A stretch of DNA of 64,000 nt from Rhodococcus sp. NBC_00297 (GCF_036173065.1 NZ_CP108041.1:1674001-1738000); one strand, 5' to 3'; positions 15,922-24,636 are shown, counted from the first letter of the stretch. The notes: a model not told the origin generated them from the letters alone. Made by a program: numbers and translations.

Positions 15922-16925
15922 CCGTCAGGGCGTTCGTCGAGGCGCTGCCCAAGGTGGAGCTGCACGTCCACCTCGAGGGGTCGATGTGGCCGAGCACGCT
16001 GAAGGCGCTGGCCGACAAGCATCAGGTCGAGGCCATCCCGCGGACGGAGGACACGCTGCGGGAGTGGTTCGAGTTCCGCGACTTCCCGCACTTCATCGAG
16101 GTGTACCTGACGTCGATCGGCGTGCTGCGCGATCCCGAGGACTTCGCGCGGCTCGCGTACGACAGCCTCACCGCGCTGGCGACGCACGCCGTGCGGTACA
16201 CCGAGATGCACATCAGTCTCTTCGGGCACCTCATGCGTGGGGTGGACGCGGCGGCGGTGTTCGAGGGCGTCGAGGAGGGCCGGCTGCGTGCTGAGGCCGA
16301 GACCGGCATCGTCGCGCGCTGGATCCCCGATTTCCCGGGTGACTTCGGTACCGACGCCGCGAACCGCACCCTCGACGCCGTGCTGGCGCATCGCGTCGAC
16401 TCGATCGTCGGATTCGGCATCGGGGGCATCGAGGTGCCGCGGGCGGAGTTCGCCGACGTGTTCGCGCGGGCGAGCGCGGCGGGACTGCACTCGCTCCCCC
16501 ACGCGGGCGAGACCGGCGGGCCGGACAGCATCTGGTCGGCGCTGCGCGATCTGGGGGCCGAACGCATCGGCCACGGCATCGCCGCGCTCGGCGACCCCGA
16601 GCTCGTCGCGCACCTGATCGAGCACCGGATCCCGCTCGACGTGTCCCCCACCTCGAACATCCGGACCCGCGTCGTCGAGTCGCTCGACGTGCACCCGCTG
16701 CCGGCCATGATCGACGCGGGGCTGACGGTCACGCTCAACAGCGACGACCCGTCGATGTTCGGCACCGACCTCACCACCGAGTACCTCGCCGCACACGGCA
16801 TGGGGCTGGACGGGTCGGCTCTGCGTTCGCTCGCCCTCGCGGGGGTGGACGCGTCGTACGCGGACGCGGACCTGAAGGAGCAGTTGCGGGCGGAGATCGC
16901 GGCGGTCGAACTCCCGGAGGTCTAG
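15918..16925 (+). CDS. Adenosine deaminase family protein
   Basis: A 335-residue metal-dependent amidohydrolase. Zinc-binding and catalytic motifs appear in order: HVHLEGS near residue 15, HAGETGG, GHGIAAL, and LNSDDPSMFG with the paired Asp. It deaminates adenosine or a related purine; the exact substrate (adenosine, adenine or a futalosine intermediate) cannot be settled from the motifs. GTG start overlapping the aminotransferase stop. Followed by a hairpin. Confidence 0.88.
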   Translation: MTVRAFVEALPKVELHVHLEGSMWPSTLKALADKHQVEAIPRTEDTLREWFEFRDFPHFIEVYLTSIGVLRDPEDFARLAYDSLTALATHAVRYTEMHISLFGHLMRGVDAAAVFEGVEEGRLRAEAETGIVARWIPDFPGDFGTDAANRTLDAVLAHRVDSIVGFGIGGIEVPRAEFADVFARASAAGLHSLPHAGETGGPDSIWSALRDLGAERIGHGIAALGDPELVAHLIEHRIPLDVSPTSNIRTRVVESLDVHPLPAMIDAGLTVTLNSDDPSMFGTDLTTEYLAAHGMGLDGSALRSLALAGVDASYADADLKEQLRAEIAAVELPEV

Positions 16926-16950
16926 GGGCGCTGCACGCCGTCCAGCGCTC

Positions 16951-16983
16951 CACACCCCTCCCCGCAAGCTGCAGGGGGGTGTG
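16951..16983. terminator. Hairpin of the GTGTG family after the deaminase gene
   Basis: CACACCCC (16951-16958) pairs with GGGGTGTG (16976-16983), enclosing an AAGCTG-containing loop. Its arms and position (just after a stop codon) relate it to the hairpins near 1.8 and 3.0 kb. Confidence 0.6.
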
Positions 16984-17374
16984 CGCCTCACGGAACCCTC
17001 GCAGCACGGCGTGCCCGTGTTCCCGCGGGCGTTCCAGGTTCCCGCGGATGCTGCAACACCTACGAGAACCCGGAACCCCTACGGGAGCGCCGGCACACTC
17101 CCTGACCTGCGCTTGGTGTGACGCGCAGTGCCATACACCGCGCTGTGTGACACAACACAACGTCTCGGGCACATTTTTCAACCCCGTGATGATCGAACCG
17201 TGCGTTCGCGGGTATGTTCGTACATGAGCCCTTCGGGGTTCCGAAAGCGCCGAACGGCCCCCCACCCCCCCGGTGGGCCGCTCGGTCGGTGGCGGGGGAC
17301 ACCCCCCCTGCTTCCCCGCCACCCGCTTTCGTCCCGCGTCGCTCGCGCCCCCAAATCCTTGACCGCGCCACCGT

Positions 17375-17380
17375 TAGTGT
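17375..17380 (+). promoter_or_regulatory. -10 box of a leaderless promoter for the YibE/F gene
   Basis: TAGTGT fits the actinobacterial TANNNT -10 and ends 7 nt before the GTG start, the spacing expected if transcription starts on the start codon. No ribosome site precedes the GTG. Confidence 0.6.
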
Positions 17381-17387
17381 TGGCGTC

Positions 17388-18641
17388 GTGACACACGGCC
17401 ACGGACACAGCTCCGGTCCCGCCCCCATCGGGAAGATCGCCGCGAGACTGGTGCTCGGCATCCTCGCCGTCGTCGGCATCGCCGCGATCGTGGGCGTGGT
17501 GCTGCTGTGGCCCAGCGATCGCACCGTCGAGGTCCCCGCGCCGTTCCAGAGCGCGGCCGGCGGCGTCGTGGCCACCGAGTACGGCACCGTGGTGTCGCAG
17601 GACATCGGTCCGTGTGGCAGTTCGTCCAACGGTCGCGTCTTCAGCGGCGCCCCCACTCCGCCCACCGTCTCGGGCTTCGAGTGCAACCGGAGCATCGTCT
17701 CGATCGACACCGGCGTGAACGAGGGCACCCGCACCCTGCTCGAGGTGACGCCCGGGCCGGGCACCCCCGATCTGCGCGTCGGCGAGGAGATCCGCCTCGT
17801 CCGCGGCACCGACGACAGCGGGACCGCGATCTACGGGTTCGACGACTACTCCCGCACCACGCCGCTGCTGCTGGTGGTCGCGGTCTTCGCCGTCGTCATC
17901 TGCGTGGTCGCGCGGTGGCGCGGGCTGCGCGCCCTGCTCGGACTCGGTCTCGCGCTCGGAGTGCTGGTGGGCTTCGTGCTCCCCGCGATCCTCGACGGCC
18001 GGTCCGCCATCCTCGTCGCCCTGGTCGGCGGCACCGTCATCCTCTACGGCGTACTGTATCTGGCGCACGGGCCCAATCTGCGGACCAGTTCGGCGTTGCT
18101 CGGCACCGTGGTGTCGATGGGCGTCGCCGCGGGACTGTCCGAAGCGGCCATCAGGCTGACCCGGGTGACCGGTCTGTCGGAGGAACAGAACACCGACGTG
18201 CAGGCCTATCTCGACCACGTCAGCATCACCGGGTTGCTGCTCGCCGGGTTCATCATCGGATCGCTCGGCGTACTGAACGACGTGACGATCACCCAGGCGT
18301 CGGCAGCGTTCGAGCTCGCGGCACTCGATCCCGACGCCACCCGGCGGTCGATCTTCACGTCCGCGATGCGCGTCGGGCGGGACCACATCGCCAGCACCGT
18401 CTACACGCTCGTCCTGGCCTACGCGGGTGGTGCGCTGCCGCTGTTGCTGCTCTTCAGTGTCGCCGGCCGCTCGTTCGGCAACGTCCTGACCGGAGACGCG
18501 GTGGCCATCGAGATCGTCCGCTCGTGCGTGGGCGGCACGGCGCTCGCGCTCTCCGTTCCGCTCACCACCGCGATCGCCGTGATGCTCGCCCGGCCGCCCC
18601 GCGGACGCGCCCCCGTGAGCGGTCGGCACTCCGCGCGCTGA
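17388..18641 (+). CDS. YibE/F family membrane protein
   Basis: A 417-residue protein: an N-terminal His/Gly-rich stretch, one membrane helix, a ~120-residue external domain (VSQDIGPCGSSSNGR and VSGFECNRSIVSIDTGVNEGTRTLLEV), then seven or so helices. LLLAGFIIGSLGVLNDVTITQASAAFEL is the hallmark of the YibE/F family. Its transport or signalling role is not known. GTG start chosen from the leaderless promoter geometry; the longer upstream frame is Pro-rich and unlikely. Confidence 0.88.
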   Translation: MTHGHGHSSGPAPIGKIAARLVLGILAVVGIAAIVGVVLLWPSDRTVEVPAPFQSAAGGVVATEYGTVVSQDIGPCGSSSNGRVFSGAPTPPTVSGFECNRSIVSIDTGVNEGTRTLLEVTPGPGTPDLRVGEEIRLVRGTDDSGTAIYGFDDYSRTTPLLLVVAVFAVVICVVARWRGLRALLGLGLALGVLVGFVLPAILDGRSAILVALVGGTVILYGVLYLAHGPNLRTSSALLGTVVSMGVAAGLSEAAIRLTRVTGLSEEQNTDVQAYLDHVSITGLLLAGFIIGSLGVLNDVTITQASAAFELAALDPDATRRSIFTSAMRVGRDHIASTVYTLVLAYAGGALPLLLLFSVAGRSFGNVLTGDAVAIEIVRSCVGGTALALSVPLTTAIAVMLARPPRGRAPVSGRHSAR

Positions 18642-18693
18642 CGCTCGACCGCGCATCGGGAAACTTCACAGAGTTCGGCCACGAGGTATGCAC

Positions 18694-18722
18694 TGGCACT
18701 ACAAAACATTCTCCTGTATTGT
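18694..18722 (+). promoter_or_regulatory. Probable promoter of the carrier-protein operon
   Basis: TGGCAC (18694-18699), 17 bp, TATTGT (18717-18722). The AT-rich spacer (TACAAAACATTCTC) stands out from the surrounding GC-rich DNA and resembles the stretch at 39581-39594 before the second carrier protein. A second candidate -35, TTGACG at 18753, lies closer to the gene. Confidence 0.45.
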
Positions 18723-18796
18723 TTCAGTGGGTTCGGGAACCTGCGCGTTTGTTTGACGCAACTTCGCAGAGCACGACGACTATGTGAGGACACACA

Positions 18797-19051
18797 ATGA
18801 ACACTCTGGCCGCAGAGGACGTCGACCGTATCCGCCGGGTACTCGACAAGTACGGAAAGCTCCCGGTCGCCATCGACGCAGTCGCCAACGACGCCGATCT
18901 GTACGACGCAGGTCTGACGTCGCACGCGAGCGTCAATGTGATGATCGGCCTCGAGGACGAGTTCGATGTCGAGTTCCCGGATCGCCTGTTGCAGAAGGCC
19001 ACGTTCGCGAGCGTCTCGGCCATCGCCGACGCCGTCGCAGAGCTGGCGTGA
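18797..19051 (+). CDS. Carrier protein of the amino acid:[carrier protein] ligase type (CP1)
   Basis: An 84-residue four-helix carrier protein. The 4'-phosphopantetheine attachment serine should be Ser42 in DAGLTSHASVNVM, aligned with the DSL motif of ordinary acyl carrier proteins; the acidic helix II (IGLEDEFDVEFPD) follows as usual. It lacks the DSL sequence of fatty-acid ACPs and has the DAGL(T/S)SHASV form seen in carriers charged with amino acids by SerRS-like ligases. ATG at 18797 with GAGGA 6 nt before it. It begins a three-gene operon with an acyl-CoA-dehydrogenase-like gene (6-bp gap) and the ligase. A close relative (CP2) is encoded at 39737. Confidence 0.9.
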   Translation: MNTLAAEDVDRIRRVLDKYGKLPVAIDAVANDADLYDAGLTSHASVNVMIGLEDEFDVEFPDRLLQKATFASVSAIADAVAELA

Positions 19052-19057
19052 TCTGAG

Positions 19058-20254
19058 ATGACCACACTCGAGGCTCCCTCCGCCCTTCCCCCCATCGATC
19101 CGGACGCGCCCGCAGGCCTGGCGCAGATCCCGCTCGAGGACGTGCTCGCCGTGGTGCGCAGCAACGCCGAGCTCGTCGACCGTGAGGCTCGCTTCCCCAC
19201 GGAGTCGGTGCAGGCGCTCAAGTCCGCGGGCCTGCTCTCCGCGTCGGTTCCGACGTCGCTGGGGGGCGCCGGACTCACACTCACCGAACTCGCGACCGTG
19301 GGCCGCGCTCTCGGTGGCGAGTGCGCGTCCACCGCGATGATCTACGCGATGCACCACACGCAGGTGTTGTCGCTGACCCGCCACGGCATGGAGTCCCCGG
19401 TCATCCGGGAGTTCCTGGCGAACATGGTCGTGGAGCAGCCCCTCGTGGCCTCCGCCACCACCGAGATCAACATCGGTGGCGACGTCCGCACCAGCGGGTG
19501 CGCGGTGGAGTACGACGGCGACCGCTACACGCTCACCAAGAACGCCCCCGTCATCTCGTACGGCGAGTACGCCGACGTCATCCTGGCCACGGCCCGTCGG
19601 TCCCCCGACGCAGCGCCCAGCGATCAGGTGCTCGTCGCGTGTCAGCGCGAGGACGTCACGCTGCAGAAGACCGGCACGTGGGACACCATGGGCTTCCGCG
19701 GTACGTGCAGCCCCGGCTTCATGCTCCGCGCATCGGGTTCGGCGGAGTGGGTCGTTCCCGCCACGTACAGCGACATCTCGGCCCAGACGATGCTGCCCTC
19801 GGCACACGTCCTCTGGGGTGGCGCCTGGTTGGGCATCGCCGACGCCGCGGTGCGCAAGGCTCGCAAGTCCGTGCAGAAGCTGGCCCGCAAGACGCCCGGT
19901 GTCACGCCGCCGTCCGCCGCGCGCCTCGCCGAGCTGCTCGTGGTCCATCAGCAGCTGTCCGACACCGTGTTCACGGCCGCCGCGAAGTTCGACTCCATCG
20001 CCGACGATCCGGCTGCGCTCAGCGCCATCGGTTTCGCGCTGCAGATCAACAACGTCAAGGTCACGGCGTCCGATCTGCTCATCGACATCGTCGCCCGCGC
20101 GCTGCTCATCTGCGGCATTGCCGGCTACCGCGAGGACAGTGAGCTCCGCATGAGCCGCCACCTCCGCGACTCGCACGGTTCCGCGATCATGGTGAGCAAC
20201 GAGCGCATCCTCAACCACAACGCGCAGCTCTCGCTCGTCTACAAGGGGATCTGA
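19058..20254 (+). CDS. Acyl-CoA dehydrogenase-like flavoprotein
   Basis: A 398-residue protein with the three-part acyl-CoA dehydrogenase layout: helical N-terminus (AELVDREARFPTESVQALKSAGLLSASVPTSLGGAGL), a beta domain (ATTEINIGGDVRTSG.. TLTKNAPVISYGEYADVIL.. KTGTWDTMGFRGTCSPGF) and a helical C-terminus. The usual catalytic-Glu segment (YEGT) is not obvious; the end reads SNERILNHNAQLSLVYKGI. Situated between a carrier protein and its ligase, it probably acts on an aminoacyl- or acyl-carrier thioester, as prolyl-carrier dehydrogenases do, but the substrate is inference. It is separated from CP1 by 6 bp and from the ligase by 2 bp. Confidence 0.85.
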   Translation: MTTLEAPSALPPIDPDAPAGLAQIPLEDVLAVVRSNAELVDREARFPTESVQALKSAGLLSASVPTSLGGAGLTLTELATVGRALGGECASTAMIYAMHHTQVLSLTRHGMESPVIREFLANMVVEQPLVASATTEINIGGDVRTSGCAVEYDGDRYTLTKNAPVISYGEYADVILATARRSPDAAPSDQVLVACQREDVTLQKTGTWDTMGFRGTCSPGFMLRASGSAEWVVPATYSDISAQTMLPSAHVLWGGAWLGIADAAVRKARKSVQKLARKTPGVTPPSAARLAELLVVHQQLSDTVFTAAAKFDSIADDPAALSAIGFALQINNVKVTASDLLIDIVARALLICGIAGYREDSELRMSRHLRDSHGSAIMVSNERILNHNAQLSLVYKGI

Positions 20255-20256
20255 CC

Positions 20257-21201
20257 ATGACCTCCACACTCGACCGCGACGTGGTCTCCGATCTCGATCT
20301 CGCCCGCGCCGATTTCCGCGATCAGCTCGTCGGTGCCGGTCTCCTCGTCCCCAGTTCCCTCGACGGTCTCTACGGCCGCTCGGGCGAGTTCGAGGACATC
20401 ATCGATCTCATCGACTCCAAGGTGAAGGCCGCAGGCGCTGCCGCACACGGAGATGCGCTGCGCCGCTTCCGGTTCCCGCCGGTGTTCCCGCGCGACGCGT
20501 TCGAGAAGACCGACTACATCGCCTCGTTCCCCAACCTCACCGGTGCCATCACCACTTTCTCCGGTGACAACAAGGCCCACGCCGAGCTGCTCGCGGCACG
20601 GTCCGAGGGCAAGGACTGGGACCACTGGCTCGAGTCCGCCGGCACCATGCTGGTGTCGGCCGCGTGCCACCCGTCCTACTCCATGCTCACCGGTCAGCTT
20701 CCCGACGGCGGCACCATGCTCGACGTCTACGGGTACTGCTTCCGCCACGAGCCCGCCGTGGATCCTGCTCGCATGCAGGCGTTCCGGATGCACGAGTTCG
20801 TCCAGGTCGGCACCCCCGACCAGGCCGTCGAACACCGCGAGTCGTGGATCGAGCGCGGCATGACGGTGCTGGCCGACCTCGGGCTCGACGCCTCCCCCGT
20901 CATCGCCAACGACCCGTTCTTCGGTCGCGCGGGACGCATGCTGGCCGCGAACCAGCGCAACGAGAACCTCAAGACCGAGCTCGTGGTCCGCCTCTACGGC
21001 GACCTGGACGAGGGCACCGCGGTGGTGTCGTGCAATTGCCACCGCGACCACTTCGGCCAGACCTTCGACATCCGCACCGCGGACGGCAACGAGGCCCACA
21101 GTGCCTGTGTCGGTTTCGGTATGGAGCGCATCGCCCTCGCGATGGTGCGTACTCACGGCCTCGACACCTCACAGTGGCCGGCGTCGCTCCGCCTGAGCTG
21201 A
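20257..21201 (+). CDS. Amino acid:[carrier protein] ligase (seryl-tRNA synthetase homologue)
   Basis: A 314-residue class II aminoacyl-tRNA-synthetase catalytic core without the tRNA-binding coiled coil of SerRS. Motif 2 is CFRHEP (about 161-166), motif 3 is GFGMERI (287-292). Cys137 (AACHPS), Glu180 (RMHEFV) and Cys284 (SACVGF) are placed like the three zinc ligands of the characterised Bradyrhizobium enzyme Bll0957. Such ligases activate glycine or alanine and load it on the phosphopantetheine arm of a small carrier protein, not on tRNA. CP1 is encoded two genes upstream. The final destination of the amino acid was unknown when the family was described. The gene ends 1 bp from a convergent GH2 gene. 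Confidence 0.9.
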   Translation: MTSTLDRDVVSDLDLARADFRDQLVGAGLLVPSSLDGLYGRSGEFEDIIDLIDSKVKAAGAAAHGDALRRFRFPPVFPRDAFEKTDYIASFPNLTGAITTFSGDNKAHAELLAARSEGKDWDHWLESAGTMLVSAACHPSYSMLTGQLPDGGTMLDVYGYCFRHEPAVDPARMQAFRMHEFVQVGTPDQAVEHRESWIERGMTVLADLGLDASPVIANDPFFGRAGRMLAANQRNENLKTELVVRLYGDLDEGTAVVSCNCHRDHFGQTFDIRTADGNEAHSACVGFGMERIALAMVRTHGLDTSQWPASLRLS

Positions 21202-21202
21202 T

Positions 21203-23635
21203 CTACCTCTCGAGAACCGTCACCGTCGCCCTGGCTGTGCTGTTCACCGCTCGGACATGCCCTCGCGGCGTGGTCGAACCCGAGCGTGGCAGCAGAGTCA
21301 GGGCGCGGCCCGTTCCGGGGGCGAGGTGGAACCACGAGTCGGACGCCCGGTAGCCGTCCACGTCCACGCACACGTACTGCGCGGCATCCGTGCACGCGAC
21401 GGTGAGGGTCCACCGGCCGTCGCCCTCCGGGGCCGCCGACGCGGTGAGACCCACCGAGTTCTGCAGCGGGAGCAGCCCGTTCTCCACCAGATGCACTGCC
21501 TCGGCGAGCACGGTGCCGTCCGGGGCGGCCAGCACGACACTCACCGCGTCGTTGGTGCGCGACCCGAATCGGTGAGCGTGCGTCATGTCGGTGAACCTGC
21601 CGACTACACCGTCCGCGGTACCGGTCCACGACGAGTGTGCATCGAGAGCGAGCTGCCGAACACCCTCGGCAGCAACGGCTCCCGTGCGCTGATGCGCCCG
21701 CACGGTGAGTGTTCCGGCGACGGGATCCGCGCCGTCGTTGATCACGTCGAGACGAAGCCCGTCCATCCCCTCGTCCGTCACGAGGACGGTGATCGGTGCG
21801 CTGGCCCGCGCCACCGCGTACCAGGGCGCCTTGGCGATGCCGGTGCTGTCGGTGAATCCCCATCCCGCGCCTGGCTCGAGGTCGCGCAGAGTCAGCACCA
21901 GCGCTCCCCCGCAACCCGAGTCCACCTGCCTCCAGAACCCGAACGACTGCGTCACCGCCTCACAGACGGCCGCGCGACCCAGGTCGAGGTAGCGCTCCGG
22001 ATCGTCGCGGCGCACCGCGGACGGCTCCACGTCGAAGAGGGTGCGCACGTAGTGGTCTCGCACGTCCTCGAAGTCCCACGACGCTCCCCGATCACGCGGA
22101 ACCGTGGCCTTCCAGCGCGGATCGTGGCCCGCCGGATGTGCCGAGCCGAACACGGAGTCGACGACGCGCCGCTCCGGGGGCACGGAGAACGCCAGGCACT
22201 CCGTCGCGAATGCCACCCGGGCGTACCGCACGTCCGAGAGAGGTCGCAGGTAGCCGCCGATGCCGAAGTAGTGCGCGAAGCCGGAGCCCACGTGGGTGGC
22301 GAGGTCGCCGCCCGACGGGGTGGACGGGACGTACGCGACACCGGAGAAGGCGTGCACCACGTCTGGAAGGATGCTGTCCAGCAGTGGTATCCGTGACTCG
22401 TCCGAGGCGAGCCCGAGCATCGTCGGCTGCTGGTACGTCTCGCTACCGCCGCTCACCACCACGAGGGAGGGCCCACCGGCGGTCGCGAGCATCGCCCGGA
22501 CCTCGTCGACGACGGCGGACTCGACGGCGGGATCGTCCGGTGGATCGATGGTCGCCAGCATGACGTCCTGCCACACCATGATGCCCAGTTCCGAACAGAG
22601 CGTGTGGAACTCGGCCGACTCGTAGACCATCGTGCCCGTGAGTCGCACCATGTTCAGCCCGGCCTCGACATACGAGGTCAGGGTGTCCCGCAGGTGGTCG
22701 AGATCGTTCTGCAGCGTGATCGGGTCGAGCGGGACCCAGCATCCGCCGCGGCAGAAGACGGGCACCTCGTTCACGAGCAGCGTCGTGTCGCGCAGTGCGC
22801 TCGAGCGGAACCCCACTCGGAAGTGCACGACGTGACCGTCGACGGTCACGGTGACGTCGTGGAGGGTCGGATCACCGTGCGTGTGCGGCCAGCACAGGGC
22901 CCGCTCACCCGCGTCGATCTCGTCCGTCACTCGTCCGTCGGCATCGGCCGAGAGCTCGAACACGCTGTCGCCCAGCTCGATCCGCACAGCAGCGCCGGTC
23001 GTGGCCGCGCCGTCGACCTGCAGGACGCAGCGTCCGTCCCGCACCAGCCCGCGCACCGTCACGGCAGGGACGTCCACGGCAGGGACGTCCACGGCGACAC
23101 AGCGCACGGCGCGCCAGGGTCCGACAGGAGCCGGGGCGCCGGTGAACACGGGGGCGCGGCCGAGCATCGAGGTGCGGACCCACCGCAGGCCCTGCGACGA
23201 GATCATGGACGATCGCCACCGGCCGCGCGGGCGGCGCTTCGCCAGTGCCGCGTCGAGCGAACGGCAGCACAGCGCGATCGAGACGGTGCCGGCGACGAGG
23301 GCCTCGACGGTGACGGGAACGAACATCGACGTGCTGGTGGTCGTCAGCGTCCCGTCGACCCAGACCTCCGTGAGGGTGGCGATGCCCTCGAGATGCAGCC
23401 GTATCGACTCCGTCCCGTCCGGCACCGACACCTCGGTGCGGAACCACCAGTCGCGCCCGTCGAGGTCCTCGATCGGCAGCCCCGCCGCGGCCAGCGCGCC
23501 GGCGACGGTACCCGGAACCCGTGCGGGCACAGCAGTATCGGTGTCCGGGAGACCATCGGGGCTCTCGACGGCACCGGCATCGGTCGACAGAAGCGTCCAG
23601 TGTGCGTCGGCCAGCAGATCGAGCGGCGCGGTCAC
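21203..23635 (-). CDS. Glycoside hydrolase family 2, beta-mannosidase-like
   Basis: An 810-residue protein with the GH2 order: a jelly-roll domain (DLDGRDWWFRTEVSVPDG, EGIATLTEVWVDG), an immunoglobulin-like domain and a TIM barrel. The acid/base Glu is probably Glu399 in VVVSGGSETYQQ and the nucleophile Glu479 in VAFATECLAF; both lie where beta-mannosidase has SGNNE and FxSEFG, though with unusual neighbours. No signal peptide, so it acts inside the cell, perhaps on lipid-linked or imported oligosaccharide. GTG start overlaps the DUF1839 stop. Substrate is not proven; beta-mannosidase is the best match in architecture. Confidence 0.78.
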   Translation of the reverse strand: MTAPLDLLADAHWTLLSTDAGAVESPDGLPDTDTAVPARVPGTVAGALAAAGLPIEDLDGRDWWFRTEVSVPDGTESIRLHLEGIATLTEVWVDGTLTTTSTSMFVPVTVEALVAGTVSIALCCRSLDAALAKRRPRGRWRSSMISSQGLRWVRTSMLGRAPVFTGAPAPVGPWRAVRCVAVDVPAVDVPAVTVRGLVRDGRCVLQVDGAATTGAAVRIELGDSVFELSADADGRVTDEIDAGERALCWPHTHGDPTLHDVTVTVDGHVVHFRVGFRSSALRDTTLLVNEVPVFCRGGCWVPLDPITLQNDLDHLRDTLTSYVEAGLNMVRLTGTMVYESAEFHTLCSELGIMVWQDVMLATIDPPDDPAVESAVVDEVRAMLATAGGPSLVVVSGGSETYQQPTMLGLASDESRIPLLDSILPDVVHAFSGVAYVPSTPSGGDLATHVGSGFAHYFGIGGYLRPLSDVRYARVAFATECLAFSVPPERRVVDSVFGSAHPAGHDPRWKATVPRDRGASWDFEDVRDHYVRTLFDVEPSAVRRDDPERYLDLGRAAVCEAVTQSFGFWRQVDSGCGGALVLTLRDLEPGAGWGFTDSTGIAKAPWYAVARASAPITVLVTDEGMDGLRLDVINDGADPVAGTLTVRAHQRTGAVAAEGVRQLALDAHSSWTGTADGVVGRFTDMTHAHRFGSRTNDAVSVVLAAPDGTVLAEAVHLVENGLLPLQNSVGLTASAAPEGDGRWTLTVACTDAAQYVCVDVDGYRASDSWFHLAPGTGRALTLLPRSGSTTPRGHVRAVNSTARATVTVLER

Positions 23636-24636
23636 AGTGCCGAACGCACTGCGTCTATACCGCGCTGCCAGGCCGCTGCCATGCCGGCCATCGAGTCACG
23701 CACGTCGACGTCGCGTCCCCGAGCGGCTCGCGCCATCCGGAACTGCACGGATTTGGCGCCGGACGCCACCTCCCGGAAGGGCTCGGCGGCAGCAGCCGCA
23801 CCCTCGACTCCGCGGCGTTCGAGGTACTCGGCCAGGTCGGCCGCGAGTTCGGCGGTGGAGCCGCACTGACGGAGGGTGCCGAACGACCACAGGTGGAAGA
23901 AGTCCGGGCCCGCCTGCTGGATCAGCGCGACGTCCTCGACGACCCGCTCTCCGAGGCGCTCCACCGGGTTGCCCGCATCGGCGCGCTCGAGGTGAGCACG
24001 CACCACCTGCAGGTCGTGATCGTCGGTCTCCGGACCGGCGGCCAGAGCGTCACGGTCGACGACGACCCGTTCGACGTAGGGCGGCAGCGCCACCGTTCCG
24101 GGAGCGAGCGACCGAGCGAGTGCGCCGTCGAAGTCGTCACCCTCGAGGCGGAACAGACCGGCGTTGTGGAAGTAGTCGAGCCGGCGCGCGTCGGCATCGA
24201 TGGCCGTCGGCACGATCGTCGTCTTGGTGTGCTCCCGGCCGTAGCTGGTGCCGTCGGTGTCGGGGAGGTAGAAGGCGTCGATCTCGACCGTGCTCAGCAC
24301 ACCGTCGTGCATGTTCTCGATCAGGTGCTCTCCGAACGGCTTCCAGATGTTCATCTCGGAGACGTCCACCCCGTAGAGGAGGCGGAGATCCTCGGGCTGG
24401 AACTTCACGAAGTCCCACTGCCGGCCGTCGAACCCCGCGCTGAGGGCGAACGCCAGTGCGGGTGTCGGATCGGCGCCCATCGCGTGCAGCAGTTCGATCC
24501 ACAGGTCGACGTAGCAGTTGGTCTCGGACCACGTGCGCTCCGACGAGTGCAGCGAGTGCGATCGGTACGTTGCGGGATCGAGGTCCGCGGGCAACGGGGA
24601 CCCGCCCACCGGCGTCGCCGAGAGATTCACCGTCAC
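23632..24636 (-). CDS. DUF1839 family protein
   Basis: About 334 residues, no signal or membrane segment. The N-terminal part contains SERTWSETNCYVDLWIELLHAMG and FVKFQPEDLRLLYGVDVSEMN, which I recognise as DUF1839, including an invariant-looking NCYVDLW. The family has no known activity but tends to be encoded with amino acid:[carrier protein] ligases, as it is here, across the convergent border. I start at the GTG at 24636 because GGAGG lies 4 nt before it; GTG 24630 and GTG 24675 are alternatives. Forms an operon with the GH2 gene. Confidence 0.8.
   Translation of the reverse strand: MTVNLSATPVGGSPLPADLDPATYRSHSLHSSERTWSETNCYVDLWIELLHAMGADPTPALAFALSAGFDGRQWDFVKFQPEDLRLLYGVDVSEMNIWKPFGEHLIENMHDGVLSTVEIDAFYLPDTDGTSYGREHTKTTIVPTAIDADARRLDYFHNAGLFRLEGDDFDGALARSLAPGTVALPPYVERVVVDRDALAAGPETDDHDLQVVRAHLERADAGNPVERLGERVVEDVALIQQAGPDFFHLWSFGTLRQCGSTAELAADLAEYLERRGVEGAAAAAEPFREVASGAKSVQFRMARAARGRDVDVRDSMAGMAAAWQRGIDAVRSAL

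Larger units (their letters stand above)
16926..17387. other. Intergenic region with hairpins, no convincing gene
   Basis: 462 bp. It holds the hairpin at 16951-16983, a CGGCCC/GGGCCG stem at 17255-17280, a perfect 10-bp stem GGTGGCGGGG/CCCCGCCACC at 17288-17323, and a leaderless-type promoter for the next gene. The short frames across it have skewed composition and no ribosome sites. A TATGTT box at about 17211 lies shortly before an ATG at 17224 that could open a 55-codon frame; I do not call it. Confidence 0.6.

Noticed and set aside
17191..17216. Possible LexA (SOS) box
   Set aside because: TCGAAC-CGTGC-GTTCG has a 5-bp spacer where the actinobacterial box needs 4, and there is no DNA-repair gene directly downstream.
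17178..18656. 492-codon minus-strand frame opposite YibE/F
   Set aside because: Arg/Asp/Gln-rich low-complexity translation without family features; the plus-strand gene has membrane helices and a family signature.
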